64,000 nt of DNA from Rapana venosa (Eukaryota > Mollusca > Gastropoda > Neogastropoda > Muricidae), in assembly GCA_028751875.1 (NCBI GenBank), contig CM054153.1, positions 14,249,573 to 14,313,572 of the forward strand. The letters are read 5' to 3'. This document shows, piece after piece, positions 53,401 to 62,972 of this stretch; positions within the stretch are counted from its first letter, which is position 1; each line of letters opens with the position of its first letter. A model generated the notes under the pieces. The model saw nothing but the letters and a program-made list of their open reading frames with translations, was not told the DNA's origin and did not search any database. Position numbers and translations under genes: made by a program.

Positions 53401-56400
53401 CCAACTGTAACACTTTCACTCATATCAGACGGCACTGTCAGCTCAGTCAGTTCTTGATGTATGTGGTCTAGAGGTAATGCTCCTGCCCAGAAAGCAAGAA
53501 GTGCAGGCTTGATCTCCACTTAAACCTTAACTTTTGGCTCATCCACTGGACCTTGAGTGGTGGTCTGGGCGCTGATCTTTCGGATGAGATGATAACACTC
53601 AGTACATGTTCAATAATCCATGGCAACAAGAGAGATGACCCTAGCAAAGTTCTGTAGAAAAAAGCCACCCTTATAGGGAAAGATATACACATATGCAGAC
53701 AGGGGAAAAAAGAGGTGGCGCTGCTCTTGCGGAGACATTCTCTGTCCAGGGAGATCAACCTCGAATTTCATGCAGAGAAATTTGTCGTGACTGAAAGTGG
53801 AGCACAACACAAGTATTACAATACAATGCAATGCAATGCAATACAATACAATGCACAAATATATTAAAATTATATTTTAGAATGTTTAAAAGCTGACATC
53901 ATTTTCATCCATGCCAAGCTCTTAACAACACAACTGGTACTCTTCTTCAAACTCAAAGGGGAAAAAAATCCTCTGAGGTGGCAACGTACCAACCAGCTGC
54001 CAGCCGAAAATGAAATCTGGCGCAGGAGATGGGGATGGATTGGGCACACCCTGAGAAAGTCAGCCAGCAACATCACAAGGCAGGCACTATCATGGAACCC
54101 CCAGGGAAAACAAAAAAGAGGAAGGCCAAGAAACACCTGGCGACGCGACCTTGAGGCAGAAACCAGAAAGATGGGATATACCTGGAGACAGCTGGAGAGA
54201 ATAGCCCAGGACAGAGGACTCTGGCGGACTGTTGTCGGCGGCCTATGCTCCAGGGGGAGTGATGGGCCTAAGTAAGTAAGTAAGTGGGAGTATGGCTGCC
54301 AGTAGGACAATAAACTGGGTACAAGTTGTACATGTGCGCAAACTTCTCTTCCAGCACGTACAAACTACCCAGCATCTCATGCTGATTCCCAGGTATCAGG
54401 TATAGTGAGTGAAACAAAGAGTGCATAATTATTCCGGATGACTCCTTGGGTGATAAGCTAGGGAAAGCCCAATAACCGCAAAACATAACATTATCTATAG
54501 ACCATAATCTTTTACAAATATTCCCATCAGTACCAGTCACCATGGCAAAATAATTGCCTTAGCTTAACTTGACTTCTCCCTTAACACCTTTGAGCATTGC
54601 TAGTTCGCTGCACAAAATTTTTCAGGCAGTGTGTTGTGGGCTAGTTGAATCTGGTGGAGCCCATCCCCCTATGGGTAGCTACATAGGTGGTCTAGAAGTC
54701 ACACATCTACCTAGGAAGCAAGAAGTCATAAGTTCAAACCCTATTTGAACCCAGACTTTTTCCCTATCCACTTAGACCTTGGGTGGTGGTCTGGGTGCAA
54801 GTCTTGCTTGAGTTACCTGACCAAGAGTACTGGTGTTTGTAGCTCTCAGACCAGATGATATTAGGATAACATATTTTACAAAAATGCAATTTAAAAAAGT
54901 CTGATTTAGTAGGCCTTGTTGCTCTGATTTAACTTCCTCAGTTTTGGTGAGCTTGCATCCAGCCCTTCAGAAGTTAGACAGTATATGGGGAGATGTTCCT
55001 TGGCTGGGTTTTGTGTTGGTCTTCATTCGAGGTGAGTGTCTCATAAGTCTGGCTCCACAACCCAAGTGAATGTTGCTATCAACAGAGAGCATAGCAGATG
55101 GTGAGAAACTGGTGTCCTGTGTGAGCTTGATCACAAAAGGCACCAGTGACCACCACCACAGTGATCTGTAGCAGCGCAGGGCCCTTCCGGTTGGTGACCT
55201 CATGGCTGCCTAATATTAACAATGATAAGCTTCCTGTGAATTTTGGCTCTTAGGGTATAACAGGACAATGTGGGTATAGCTGTGGTGACAACACTGGAAT
55301 GATGTGAAAAAAACCAGGATTTAACTCCCCCCCAAAAAAAAACAACCCCCCCCCACACACCAACTAACATCAACAACAACAACAAAACCAACAACAAAAC
55401 CCAACAACAACAAAACAACAAACAAATAAAAAACCAAACAGAAATCCCAACACCAACAAGACAAAAAAAAAACCCACAACAAAACTGACAGCCAATGCTC
55501 AACCAAGTAAAAAAACACAACCCTTTAAACAAACAAAAACAAAAACCCAAACAGATCTACAAAAAATGTTTCCTTAGATGAATGAAAACAAAATCTAAGA
55601 CTAAGATTAGTAAGAACCAAACAATCATATCATTTATAAAATATAATGACATAGAATGAACACACATTTTCTAACATTGATGTTTTCATTCTAAATACCA
55701 TATAATGCTTTTTTTTTTTAATGAAACAGGAGTTAGTGAATTCCCAAATGATAAAAGTTCTGAAAAAAAGAAGTAAAAGCAGGCCCTAAAAACTATATAT
55801 ATCATTATCAGACACCCCCTCTCCCCTGGTTATCTGTTCTGACCGGCACAAATGACCTACACTTCTGAAAGACAAAACAAGTTTTAACATACGCACAAGA
55901 TGTTTTATGTGCATTTGCACATGGGGCCTCCATTTAGTCTCATCCCAGGACTTATATCAAATAAAGTTACCTTACAGTCAATGAAAAGATCATAAAAAGC
56001 GATCAACTTTAAAATCAACGAAAGACTGGTACTTTCAGTTTCACACTGGAACAGCCTCATAGCAGTAGTCTCAGAGTTTCACATATATTTATCTTTTGAA
56101 AGTTGGTCCTGACCAAAAGCTTCGTGTGTTATTGATCAATACATGTACTGATGTAGTTAGCAACATAACAGTCATAAGCATCGTGCCAAGGCCTACATTA
56201 AAATGTTGAAGTTTTGAACATTACACTTTGAGTTTGAAATACTATCAAATTTGTCTTCATCCATGACAAGCTTCTAAATTCCTTTTTAGCATAACAACCT
56301 GTGCTTTCCATAGCAGGAGAAAAAAGCCTCTGAAGTCTGGAGTTTAAGTTGTAACCTATACATGGCAGAGAACAAAAGTACTTGAAAACAAACAGTCAAG

Positions 56401-57924
56401 TACAGTGATAAACGCAAACTTTGCACCAAGTGTGCATAATCTGCTGTCTCACACATGGTGATTCCCACACTGAGTGGTGACACAAAGTGCATTTTCTGGA
56501 TGATTCCCAGGATGTTAAGCAAGGGAACACTCAACATTTTCATCATCTACTAGTAACTGAGAGCATGGGTTCAAGATATTACTGAGCTAGCTGTCTCCTA
56601 TCTGAAGAATTTTTCTCTTCAACTTAACTCTGGTTTCCTATAATTCTGCGTCACCCATAAACTATGCATGAAAATGGAGTACAAAAACTAAAAAGGCATA
56701 CTCACCAGGCGAAGGTTCAAGATAGACTGAACATCCAACATTTTCATTATCTTGTTCACGATCAAATCTGGCAACATCATGAAGTCTTGCTTCAGCAGGC
56801 TGTGGAGTTTGTTCTCTAAGAAGCGCTTCTGCTCCAATGTGCAGTGCTCCACAAACTGGAGGAAAAAGGCCTCTGTCTGCGTCAGGGACAGTTGAACCAT
56901 CTGAGGCATGATGCTTTCCATCCAGCTTTCAAAGGTCTCCCTGTAACAGTGTAAGCACACAGTCTCTGTTGTTTACACACATTTTTCTTCATCAGAACAC
57001 TAGCATTGCAATTAAATGTTCATTGTTGTTGAGTCACTTGAATGTTTTTTGGGGCAACTGAGTACCCAAGAGGTCACCCAGATTGTGTACTCTTTCTCAT
57101 TCATCATGTGCTTGGGAAGTATTGTTTAAGTACATACTGAATGAGGAGTTTGTGTGTATCAATGCATGTTTGTTGTTGGTGGTGTTATTTTTAAGTACTT
57201 CACCATATATATCTCGGCAGCCACACTCTGCCTTCAGAGTTTTCCTCCTTTACTGGAAAGTATAAGCTGTTATACTGAGTGTTTGTCCTAGCTATATCAG
57301 TAAATGATTTTCATCTTGTGATTTAATGTTATAATTTGGTATAATGGAAAATGTTGCTGATAAAATACTAGTGATTGCTGGTATGGAGAATAAAGTTGCC
57401 AATGTTCATACCTCCACCCTTTTGATCAGATAAACTTTTGCACTTGAATTATGCTTCAAAGTGGTTCAAAATATATCAAATTTATTGAAAGATATGAATG
57501 TTGATTGTTGAACATTCACAGCAAAACAAGCTCAGATTCAGAAGCTGGCAGTCCAAATGGTTGTTTTAGCCGGATTGATCAACATGTACATTAATATATG
57601 ACTTACTATCATGGTATGCTATTCATATACATTCTAACCAGAACAAGGAGTGCTGGATTGCATGGAATGACAAAAATACCGAGGCGAAACGGTGATGATT
57701 ATTTAAAATAAAAATGATGCAGCCTTACGAGTTTTGCTCACAACCAGGCATTTTTGTCTCTTTCGTATGCTTCTCCACTTTTTGGTCTGGTTGTGGTGTC
57801 TTTAACTCGTGCTCGTCATTTTGAACTGGCATTAGTGACCATATAAATATACGTACTCATTCATAAACAAAGCCAAGGCTTGTGGTTTTCTTTGCTCGTT
57901 CATCTTGTTTTCTACTTTCGACAT
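47489..57924 (-). CDS. F-box protein with beta-propeller-like C-terminus (5 exons)
   Basis: Coding exons are 57924-57857, 56940-56706, 53073-52773, 49168-48397 and 47969-47489 (stop TAA). All introns are GT-AG with matching phases, giving 618 aa. Residues about 24-74 are helical and start [11 protein letters not shown]. The F-box spans about 75-121: [31 protein letters not shown] and TQFWKAKC, with the usual LP, LD and VCxxW positions, so it should bind SKP1 in an SCF ubiquitin ligase. Residues about 180-600 show repeated strand-turn blocks such as [36 protein letters not shown] and [15 protein letters not shown], resembling diverged WD40 blades. The order (N-terminal helices, F-box, propeller) recalls FBXW2/FBXW12, and WLNGL near the C-terminus recalls the FBXW2 end, but orthology is uncertain. 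The C-terminal acidic DIEEEDER stretch is specific to this protein as far as I can see. Introns hold SINEs and a LINE remnant. Confidence 0.82.
49589..49806 (-). mobile_element. SINE-5S 3' fragment between 35-bp direct repeats
   Basis: Minus strand 49745-49624 matches the 3' body of the 11.6 kb SINE-5S: CTTTAGGGTCAGGGAAGGTA, AAGCAGCGAGGGAGAGGAGA and GACGCCTCGCTCCCCTACGA. The 35-bp string beginning GGTTTGTATAATGTGAATAC lies on both sides (49589-49623 and 49772-49806), longer than a typical target site duplication. It lies in intron 4 of the F-box gene, which is read in the same direction. Confidence 0.75.
49836..50380 (-). mobile_element. SINE-C copy, reversed, with poly-C run
   Basis: On the minus strand it has a CATCCACTTGACCACGAATG block, CCATATGCAACGGATTATAT, AAAGAGATGTCCCAGTCAGA, TTCTGTAGAAAAAGCCATTC and TTTCTCTCCAGGGAGAGCAG. 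A run of C at 50028-50052 interrupts it, and a TCAAG repeat (about 50199-50217) with AAAACACTTTAATCATCCCA is embedded. The first 110 bp match 2930-3040. Confidence 0.7.
50390..50765 (+). mobile_element. SINE-B-like element with alternative tRNA head
   Basis: The head GGCAGGACGGTTAAGACATT and the B box CGGTTCGATTCC (about 50443-50454) are followed by SINE-B body (GACTATAAACTGAGGCCCTG, GGTAGGAACGGATGACAAAA) and then the shared 3' module (AATCTCACCATCCGTGAACT, 50740). Confidence 0.75.
50766..51063. other. F-box gene intron 3, unrecognised part
   Basis: No exon or repeat family is visible. Confidence 0.4.
51064..51379 (-). mobile_element. Intact tRNA-derived SINE with 19-bp target duplication
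   Basis: CTGTGGAGTACTGTTAAGT is present exactly at 51064-51082 and 51361-51379. Between them, on the minus strand, the element starts GGAGGCACCGTGGTCGAGTG (A box TGGTCGAGTGG) and has GAGGTCGCGGGTTCGATCCC (B box GGGTTCGATCC). GGCACCG can pair with CGGTGTT, a relic of a tRNA acceptor stem. The 3' end reads CTACTGGCTCGAAAGAACAT with no poly-A tail. It is a different family from SINE-A, B and C and looks young. It lies sense in intron 3 of the F-box gene. Confidence 0.92.
51380..52770. other. F-box gene intron 3, unrecognised part
   Basis: A 209-codon plus-strand frame (51821-52450) has no motif or splice context and is antisense to the F-box gene, so it is not called. A CA tract lies at 52722-52766, just after the exon 3 donor. 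Confidence 0.45.
53455..53862 (+). mobile_element. SINE-C copy with pentanucleotide tail
   Basis: Head TATGTGGTCTAGAGGTAATG, a diverged B box, CCATGGCAACAAGAGAGATG, TTCTGTAGAAAAAAGCCACC, GGTGGCGCTGCTCTTGCGGA and ATTTCATGCAGAGAAATTTG, ending in AATAC/AATGC repeats (53815-53852). It lies antisense in intron 2 of the F-box gene. Confidence 0.92.
53880..54290 (+). mobile_element. RTE-like LINE 3' fragment with (TAAG)n tail
   Basis: From about 53986 the plus strand reads [20 protein letters not shown], then [20 protein letters not shown] and [20 protein letters not shown], and ends at TAAGTAAGTAAGTAAG (about 54269-54284). This is the C-terminal end of reverse transcriptases common in mollusc and cnidarian non-LTR elements (RTE-like, from memory of the [13 protein letters not shown] motif). 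The frame is open to its stop. The 5' part is missing and no clear target duplication is seen. Confidence 0.85.
54291..54684. other. F-box gene intron 2, unrecognised part
   Basis: The text at 54340-54545 (CATCTCATGCTGATTCCCAG, GATAAGCTAGGGAAAGCCCA) loosely resembles 56440-56545 (GGATGATTCCCAGGATGTTA, AGCAAGGGAACACTC), perhaps an old repeat. No exon is seen. Confidence 0.35.
54685..54815 (+). mobile_element. SINE-C head fragment
   Basis: GGTGGTCTAGAAGTCACACA, AGTTCAAACCCTATTTGAAC and CACTTAGACCTTGGGTGGTG match the first third of SINE-C at 53460-53570. The body is absent. Confidence 0.75.
54816..55320. other. F-box gene intron 2, unrecognised part
   Basis: Weak similarity of the GTGTCCTGTGTGAGCTTGATCAC area (55110-55160) to 19065-19105 suggests an old dispersed repeat. 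No exon is seen. Confidence 0.35.
55321..55560. repeat. A/C-rich low-complexity stretch
   Basis: About 230 bases almost free of G and T on the plus strand, rich in AACAAC and AACCAAAC. Similar low-complexity text lies at 15360-15490 and 21290-21360. The Leu/Phe/Cys-rich minus-strand frames are artefacts. Confidence 0.85.
55561..55800. other. F-box gene intron 2, AT-rich
   Basis: Nothing was recognised apart from a T-run at 55711-55720. Confidence 0.4.
55801..55955 (-). mobile_element. SINE-B fragment, reversed
   Basis: On the minus strand it has TGGGATGAGACTAAATGGAG, a CATCTTGTGCGTATGTTAAA block and TTCAGAAGTGTAGGTCATTT, then GGTCAGAACAGATAACCAGG. It lies sense in intron 2 of the F-box gene. 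Confidence 0.75.
55956..56705. other. F-box gene intron 2, first part, no feature
   Basis: No exon, RNA or repeat family is visible between the SINE fragment and exon 2. Confidence 0.4.
56941..57856. other. F-box gene intron 1
   Basis: Intron 1 runs from the donor at 57856-57855 to the acceptor at 56942-56941. It is AT-rich and no repeat family was recognised. Confidence 0.5.
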
Positions 57925-58118
57925 TTTGACGATTACGCTTCAGTGTGCGAGAGTATCAGGGGAGATAACTAGCATTGCCTACACTCGTGAATTTTTTTTA
58001 TAGCTTATAATGCATTTTCCTTGAATGATTTATTTTCATCGAAAACTTGACAGCAAATGGATGTATAGTAGCACTTATGTAGTTTTCACCCCATCAGAAG
58101 GGGCTTTGACCTATCTGA
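57925..58118 (-). promoter_or_regulatory. Presumed 5' UTR/promoter of the F-box gene
   Basis: This is the sequence upstream of the start codon at 57924. The start context is GTCAAAATG with a purine at -3. No TATA box is obvious, and no specific factor site can be claimed. The role is inferred from position only. Confidence 0.35.
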
Positions 58119-58129
58119 ATGAATCATAT

Positions 58130-58930
58130 TAAATTCTCTCTCTCTCTCTCTCTCGGTTTTGTTGTTCTTGTTGTTGTTGTTTGTTTTTCTTTTTTTCTTC
58201 TTTTGTTGGTTTGGGTTTTCCTTCTCTGTGTGTGTGTGTGTGTTTGTTTTGGTTGGGTTTTTTGCGGGGGGGGGGGGGGGGGGGGTTTAGGGTTTTCTTT
58301 TATTTGTTTGTTTTTTGCTTTTTTGTTGTTGTTTGGGGGGGGGGGGGGGGGCTGTTTTGAAAAGGGTTATTTCCCCTTGTTTCTACTGTGAGAGTGTATA
58401 AGTGTTGGGTTATTATTAAGATGTATCCCTACGGGCGGGGACTAGAAGTAAAAAAGCACATGAGTGCTTATTCATTATCCTCGAAATAAAAGAATTTGTC
58501 ATTGTCATTGTCTCTCTCTCTTTACTTAAGTTTTAATGAATACCCTATTTCAATATCTTATTGTTATATGTAACAAGTATGTGTACCATTTGACAATGTG
58601 GAGATGTTTATTTTTATGACTTATTAAGTTTGGTTGTTATTTTTCTTGGTTTTGTTGTTGTTTGTTTTTCTCTTTTTTTCTTCTTTTTGTTGGTTTCCTT
58701 TTTCTTTTGTTTGTTTTGGTTGGGGGTTTTTGGGTGGGTGGTGGTGGTGTGTTTTTAGTGTTTTCTTTCATTTGTTTTTTGTTGTTTTTTAAAAAGGGTT
58801 ATTTCCCTTTGTTTCTACTGCGTGAGAGTGCAAGTATTGGGTTATTATTAAGATGTATCCCTACAGGCGGGGACTGCATGTAAAAAAGCACATGAGTGCT
58901 TATTTATTATCCTCGAAAAAGAATTTGTGT
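58130..58930 (+). repeat. Direct duplication of about 400 bp with SINE-B 3' ends
   Basis: Both halves have TTGTTGTTTGTTTTTCTTTT, a G-rich stretch and GGTTATTTCCC, then GTTTCTACTG, GGGTTATTATTAAGATGTAT, AAAAAAGCACATGAGTGCTT and TTATCCTCGAAA (58432-58495 and 58858-58920). Both thus end in a SINE-B 3' end. The first half has longer G-runs (58266-58286 and 58336-58350). Confidence 0.85.
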
Positions 58931-59685
58931 GTCTCTCTCTCTCTCTCTCTTTCTCTGACGCTCTCTCACCCCCCCCCCCCTCCCCCGTCTTCTTAAAACA
59001 CTTTAACGGCTATGAATGTATTAATCCCGTGTTATGAAATTTGGAAATGTTTTGACTGTTATTGTTGTAAATCCAGCAATTTAAAATTTTTTTTATATAC
59101 ATGTATGTATTCTACACAATTTGGAAATTGTTAAATTTATTTTAATTGTTTGACATACTTTTGTAAGCGGATGTTGTTTTGCAAGCTATATCTTGGTTTG
59201 TTTATTATTAATAGCTGTATCTTAAGGTGGGAGAGGTTTGTGTGGGTGTTCTGTTACATACCATTTATCTAGATGATCATACAACCTGAAATTATTATCT
59301 GATATAACTGTTTGGTTTATACATTTTATAGTGCTTTATTTTAGAGTCGTCCAAAATGCATACAATATTGTTCTTCTTCAATCAATATACCATTCTTCTA
59401 GGAAATGTATTGAGTGAGTTTTAACTGATTTGCCTAACTTCCAATTGTTGTATTGATGCTGTTGTTGGCGGAGCTGTTAGCACTGTTTTATATCAGGCTC
59501 TTTGGCATTTTGTAACTTAACTTGATATGTTGTGTTTTTTTTTACAAGATTCAGCGCTATATAAATTCCATATATTATTATTATTATTATATGTTTATTG
59601 ATAGTATGTTTAAAAAAAAGGTTTGAGTGAGGGTGCTTTGTCAGAATTTGATATCTGGTTCATTTTGATGATGTAACCTGAAAAT

Positions 59686-59749
<64 letters not shown>

Positions 59750-60784
59750 GTTATTGTTTTGCTTATAGATTTAATTGTGTTTACAATTAGTATCCTGTTG
59801 AATGTTTTATTCAGATTTAATATTTCAGTTTTATTGCGTAAGTTGACTGTATGAGATTTAGTGAATGTTTTATTTTGATATTTTGTTTTGAGTGTACCAA
59901 TTATGTATAGCTAATTCCAATGTGCAGACGTCCTTTTTTATGACTATACATGATATTCATAAAGATTTGATTTTGGCAATGATGCATGGTGTGCGTGCAT
60001 GCGCGCGCGTGTGTGTACGTGTACGTGTGCATGGGGATACAAACTGCCTTATTTTTTGTTTTTCATAATAAAAGAAAATTGGTACTTAACGTTCTCTCGT
60101 GTAATCATTTTTATTACCTTCCATTTGGTGTGTTTTTAAGTGTTGATTTCTTCATCGTATGTTTGTTTACTTTGTTAAATTTTGTAAGCGTTTTCAGATA
60201 GAAAAGTGTGTTAACTGGTACATGTTGCGTACTAAATGTACATACTACTACTACTACTACTACTACTACTATCCAGTTTCATGCTCAATGCTGGATCGTT
60301 GATTTTATTGCACTTAAAAAAAATTCTTGTTGCGCGTTTCCCAATTTGACAGCAGGCAGGTTGTTACGCGGAGAGCTTGTGCTAAAGGCAATCTCAACAT
60401 AAATTTAATACGATATAACATTTTAATGTACCTCTCGGCATTTATTTTACATCAATAACTGACACGGCTTTTGGCCTGGGCCAACACGCGTTTATGTAGC
60501 CTATGTGAGCATAGGCACATATCTTTGTGCTTTTATTCATTATTTTTTATCATGATGATTTTCTGCCTTGGGGTTTTTTCCCTTTGACTTTTGCTTTCTT
60601 TTTACCCCCATACTCTTCCCCCCTTTTGTTCGTGTTCTTTGTACGTTCTGCAGTCTGATATTTGAGTCTCCCCCTCTTCAGCCCTTATAAGAGCTCTTTG
60701 AACAAATTTCAAGCAACCGAAATGCACTTCTAAAAAAAAAAAGAATACTGGCGAGGCCCATTAGTTTTGTAGACATTAGGCAAG
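58931..60784. other. AT-rich intergenic with simple repeats
   Basis: A TC tract of about 60 bases lies at 59689-59748, TC/C runs at 58930-58986, a short (GCGC)/(GT) tract at 59996-60030 and (CTA)n at 60244-60271. No gene was recognised. Confidence 0.6.
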
Positions 60785-60925
60785 GCAATATATGGACGAG
60801 GAGAGAGAGGAGGCGGGGGGGGGGGGGGGGGGGGGGGACATTTTATGATGAATTTGCCTATCTTGAGGAGGCGGGGGGGGGGGGGGGGGGGGGGGGACAT
60901 TTTATGATGAATTTGCCTATCTTGA
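60785..60925 (+). repeat. 59-bp tandem duplication with long G-runs
   Basis: GAGGCGGGG, a G-run of 20 or more, then ACATTTTATGATGAATTTGC and CTATCTTGA occur twice (about 60808-60866 and 60867-60925). The copies differ only in G-run length, so the event is recent. Confidence 0.9.
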
Positions 60926-61074
60926 ATGACTTCCACTCGGTTTGGCTTCTACCCCGACTCCTGAAGAAGTCACTGGGGGCTTTGCACCGACATTTTTCTG
61001 GCGAAAAATCATGGCCAAGTTGAACGTGGCGGAGCCAGCCTCACCCAGAGTGCATGCTGGGCATGTTTATATCC

Positions 61075-61200
61075 TGCATGTTACACTCTTATACGAAAGG
61101 TGCATGGGGTTTAATATGTGTGTAGGAGGTATTGTGCATGCGGTTTATATTCTCATTCCCGAGGACCCGAGTGAATACCGAAGTTAACCCCAAGGGGGAA
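61075..61200 (-). mobile_element. SINE-B fragment, reversed
   Basis: On the minus strand it carries GGGAATGAGAATATAAACCG, a CACACATATTAAACCCCATG block and TCGTATAAGAGTGTAACATG, parallel to GACTATAAACCGAGG, CACATTAAATCC and CGTAAGAGTAGGCCA of SINE-B. Confidence 0.6.
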
Positions 61201-61599
61201 AATACGGTAGACTTGCTCCTTCAGTTATAGTCGATTCATGAATTTGACAATCTGACCACTTAGCCCACCCCCGCCGTCTTAAAAAACAAAGTCTTAATTA
61301 TCAGGCAATTTGTAAGAACAGGTTTTTCTGCGTGAAAGTCAGTCAGGGCTGCTCTCTCCCCCAAGGGGAGGGCGTCGACACAAGAGCAAAGCCATACAAG
61401 TTATTTCCCTTTCCTGCCTGCATGCGTATTCGTGTTCTCCTGTGTGCGGGTTATAGGGGCTTAGCGCTGGAGGGTCAGGGCTGGATGAACTTCACTCTGG
61501 ATGCAGGGGCCGATGCTTCCAAGTCCACAGGCTTTTGAAGGAGGTCGTCTTCTAAAAAATGCTTACTACATCATGGGCACTGGGTACATGTTGACTACA
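61201..61599. other. Intergenic, partial SINE-C-like text
   Basis: GTCAGGGCTGCTCTCTCCCC at about 61343 resembles a SINE-C body segment in reverse, but the rest could not be placed. No gene is seen. Confidence 0.4.
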
Positions 61600-62062
61600 A
61601 CCCTACCGGGCACGGTGGTAACACACCTGCCTAGAAAGCAAAAAGTTTGCGGGTATGATCCCCGATCGAGCCCCAACATTTTCCATTGTCTCTGTTTGGC
61701 CCTGAGGGTGGGTATGGGAACTAGCTTTTTCGGATGAGGCAATAAACCAAGGTCCCGCGTGCAAGATGTAGGATATACAGCATACACGTAGGATATACAG
61801 CATACACGTAAAAGAACCCATGGCATCTGAGGGCGGTCCGGGTGATAGTCTTTCGGGGTGAGACGGTAAACCGAGGTCCAGTGTCCACACACACTGGGGG
61901 GGGGGGGGGGGGGGGGCGGCCACACAGGTAGACAATTAATTGGAAATACTGGGTGGCGCTACACTTGCAGCGATACACTCGCCCCAAGGAGAGAGGCTTG
62001 AATTTCACGCTGAGAAATCTGCTGTAACTGAAAGTAGCAATGCAATACAATGTAATGCAAGT
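61600..62062 (+). mobile_element. SINE-C copy with poly-G run
   Basis: Head GGGCACGGTGGTAACACACC with B-box-like GCGGGTATGATCCCC, AGAACCCATGGCATCTGAGG, ACTGGGTGGCGCTACACTTG and GAATTTCACGCTGAGAAATC, ending AATGCAATACAATGTAATGC. A 20-bp string GTAGGATATACAGCATACAC is tandemly doubled at 61769-61808, and a G-run lies at 61897-61915. Confidence 0.8.
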
Positions 62063-62239
62063 GATGTCACAACAGCAAGACTTGCATTCATTCTTTCTCA
62101 TTCCTCCACCTGTCTGTCTTTCCCCCCTCCCCCCCTACTTCTTTCACTGGGGAGTTATTGAGGCACTACACATAACTGTTTGCGAAATTCCTTCATTTAT
62201 GTCGGCTGTGAGCCAAAGCCTGTTTCCTGAAATGGTTTA

Positions 62240-62350
62240 TAATCCCTGAAGTCGGAATGCCGCTATGATAATGGTGGGTAAAAACGGTCGTATACGAAAA
62301 ATCTCACCATTGGTGAACCTCGGAGCTTTAGCAGAGGAACGAGAAAAAAA
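62240..62350 (+). repeat. SINE 3' module
   Basis: GAAGTCGGAATGCCGCTATG, ATGGTGGGTAAAAACGGTCG, AAATCTCACCATTGGTGAAC and CGGAGCTTTAGCAGAGGAAC form the best-preserved copy of the shared 3' module. Confidence 0.8.
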
Positions 62351-62464
62351 AGGTTTACATCTAACATACTGACACCTAGCATCTTTCCTCAATCCATGTT
62401 TACTATGGTATGGTTACGCTCCCTGTAACCCCCCCCCCCCCCTCCCCACCATCCAAAAATTCAC

Positions 62465-62972
62465 TTGACCATTAGTGGTGATCTGGATGCTAGTTGTTTC
62501 GACTTAACGATAAAAAGAGGTCCTCAATAGCAACATGCATTCAGCACATGTAAAGGAATCCAAGGCAACAAGAGTCAGTTGTTCTGGGAAAAATTTGGTT
62601 TAAAAAGAAAAGCGCCACTGACAAAAAGAAATATATACGAGATGTGCTCTTCCCCGGGAGAGCAATATACACAGAAATCTGCAACGGCTACGTGAGAAAA
62701 AGTAAAACAAAACAAATCAAGGCAAAGCAAAGCAAAGCAAAGCAAAGCAAGGCAAGGCAAGGCAAGGCAATGCAAGGCAAGGCAAGGCAAGGCATGGCAT
62801 GGCATGGCATGGCATGGCATGGCAAGGCAAGGAATGGCAAGACAAGGCAATGCAAGGAATGGCAAGACAAGGCAATGCAAGGCAAGGCAAGGAATGGCAA
62901 GACAAGGCAATGCAAGGAATGGCAAGACAAGGCAATGTATATGACAAGGCAAAGCAAGGCAAGCACATTCAT
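62465..62972 (+). mobile_element. SINE-C copy with expanded CAAGG/CAATG tail
   Basis: CATTAGTGGTGATCTGGATG, AATCCAAGGCAACAAGAGTC, AAAAGAAAAGCGCCACTGAC and a GTGCTCTTCCCCGGGAGAGC block give SINE-C order. The 3' tail (62705-62970) is about 265 bases of AAGCA, AAGGC, ATGGC and AATGC pentamers and their higher-order mixtures. The Lys-Ala-Lys-Gln-type frames over it are not genes. Confidence 0.88.

Noticed and set aside
53870..54310. A 146-codon minus-strand open frame
   Set aside because: It is the antisense shadow of the LINE reverse transcriptase end read on the plus strand.
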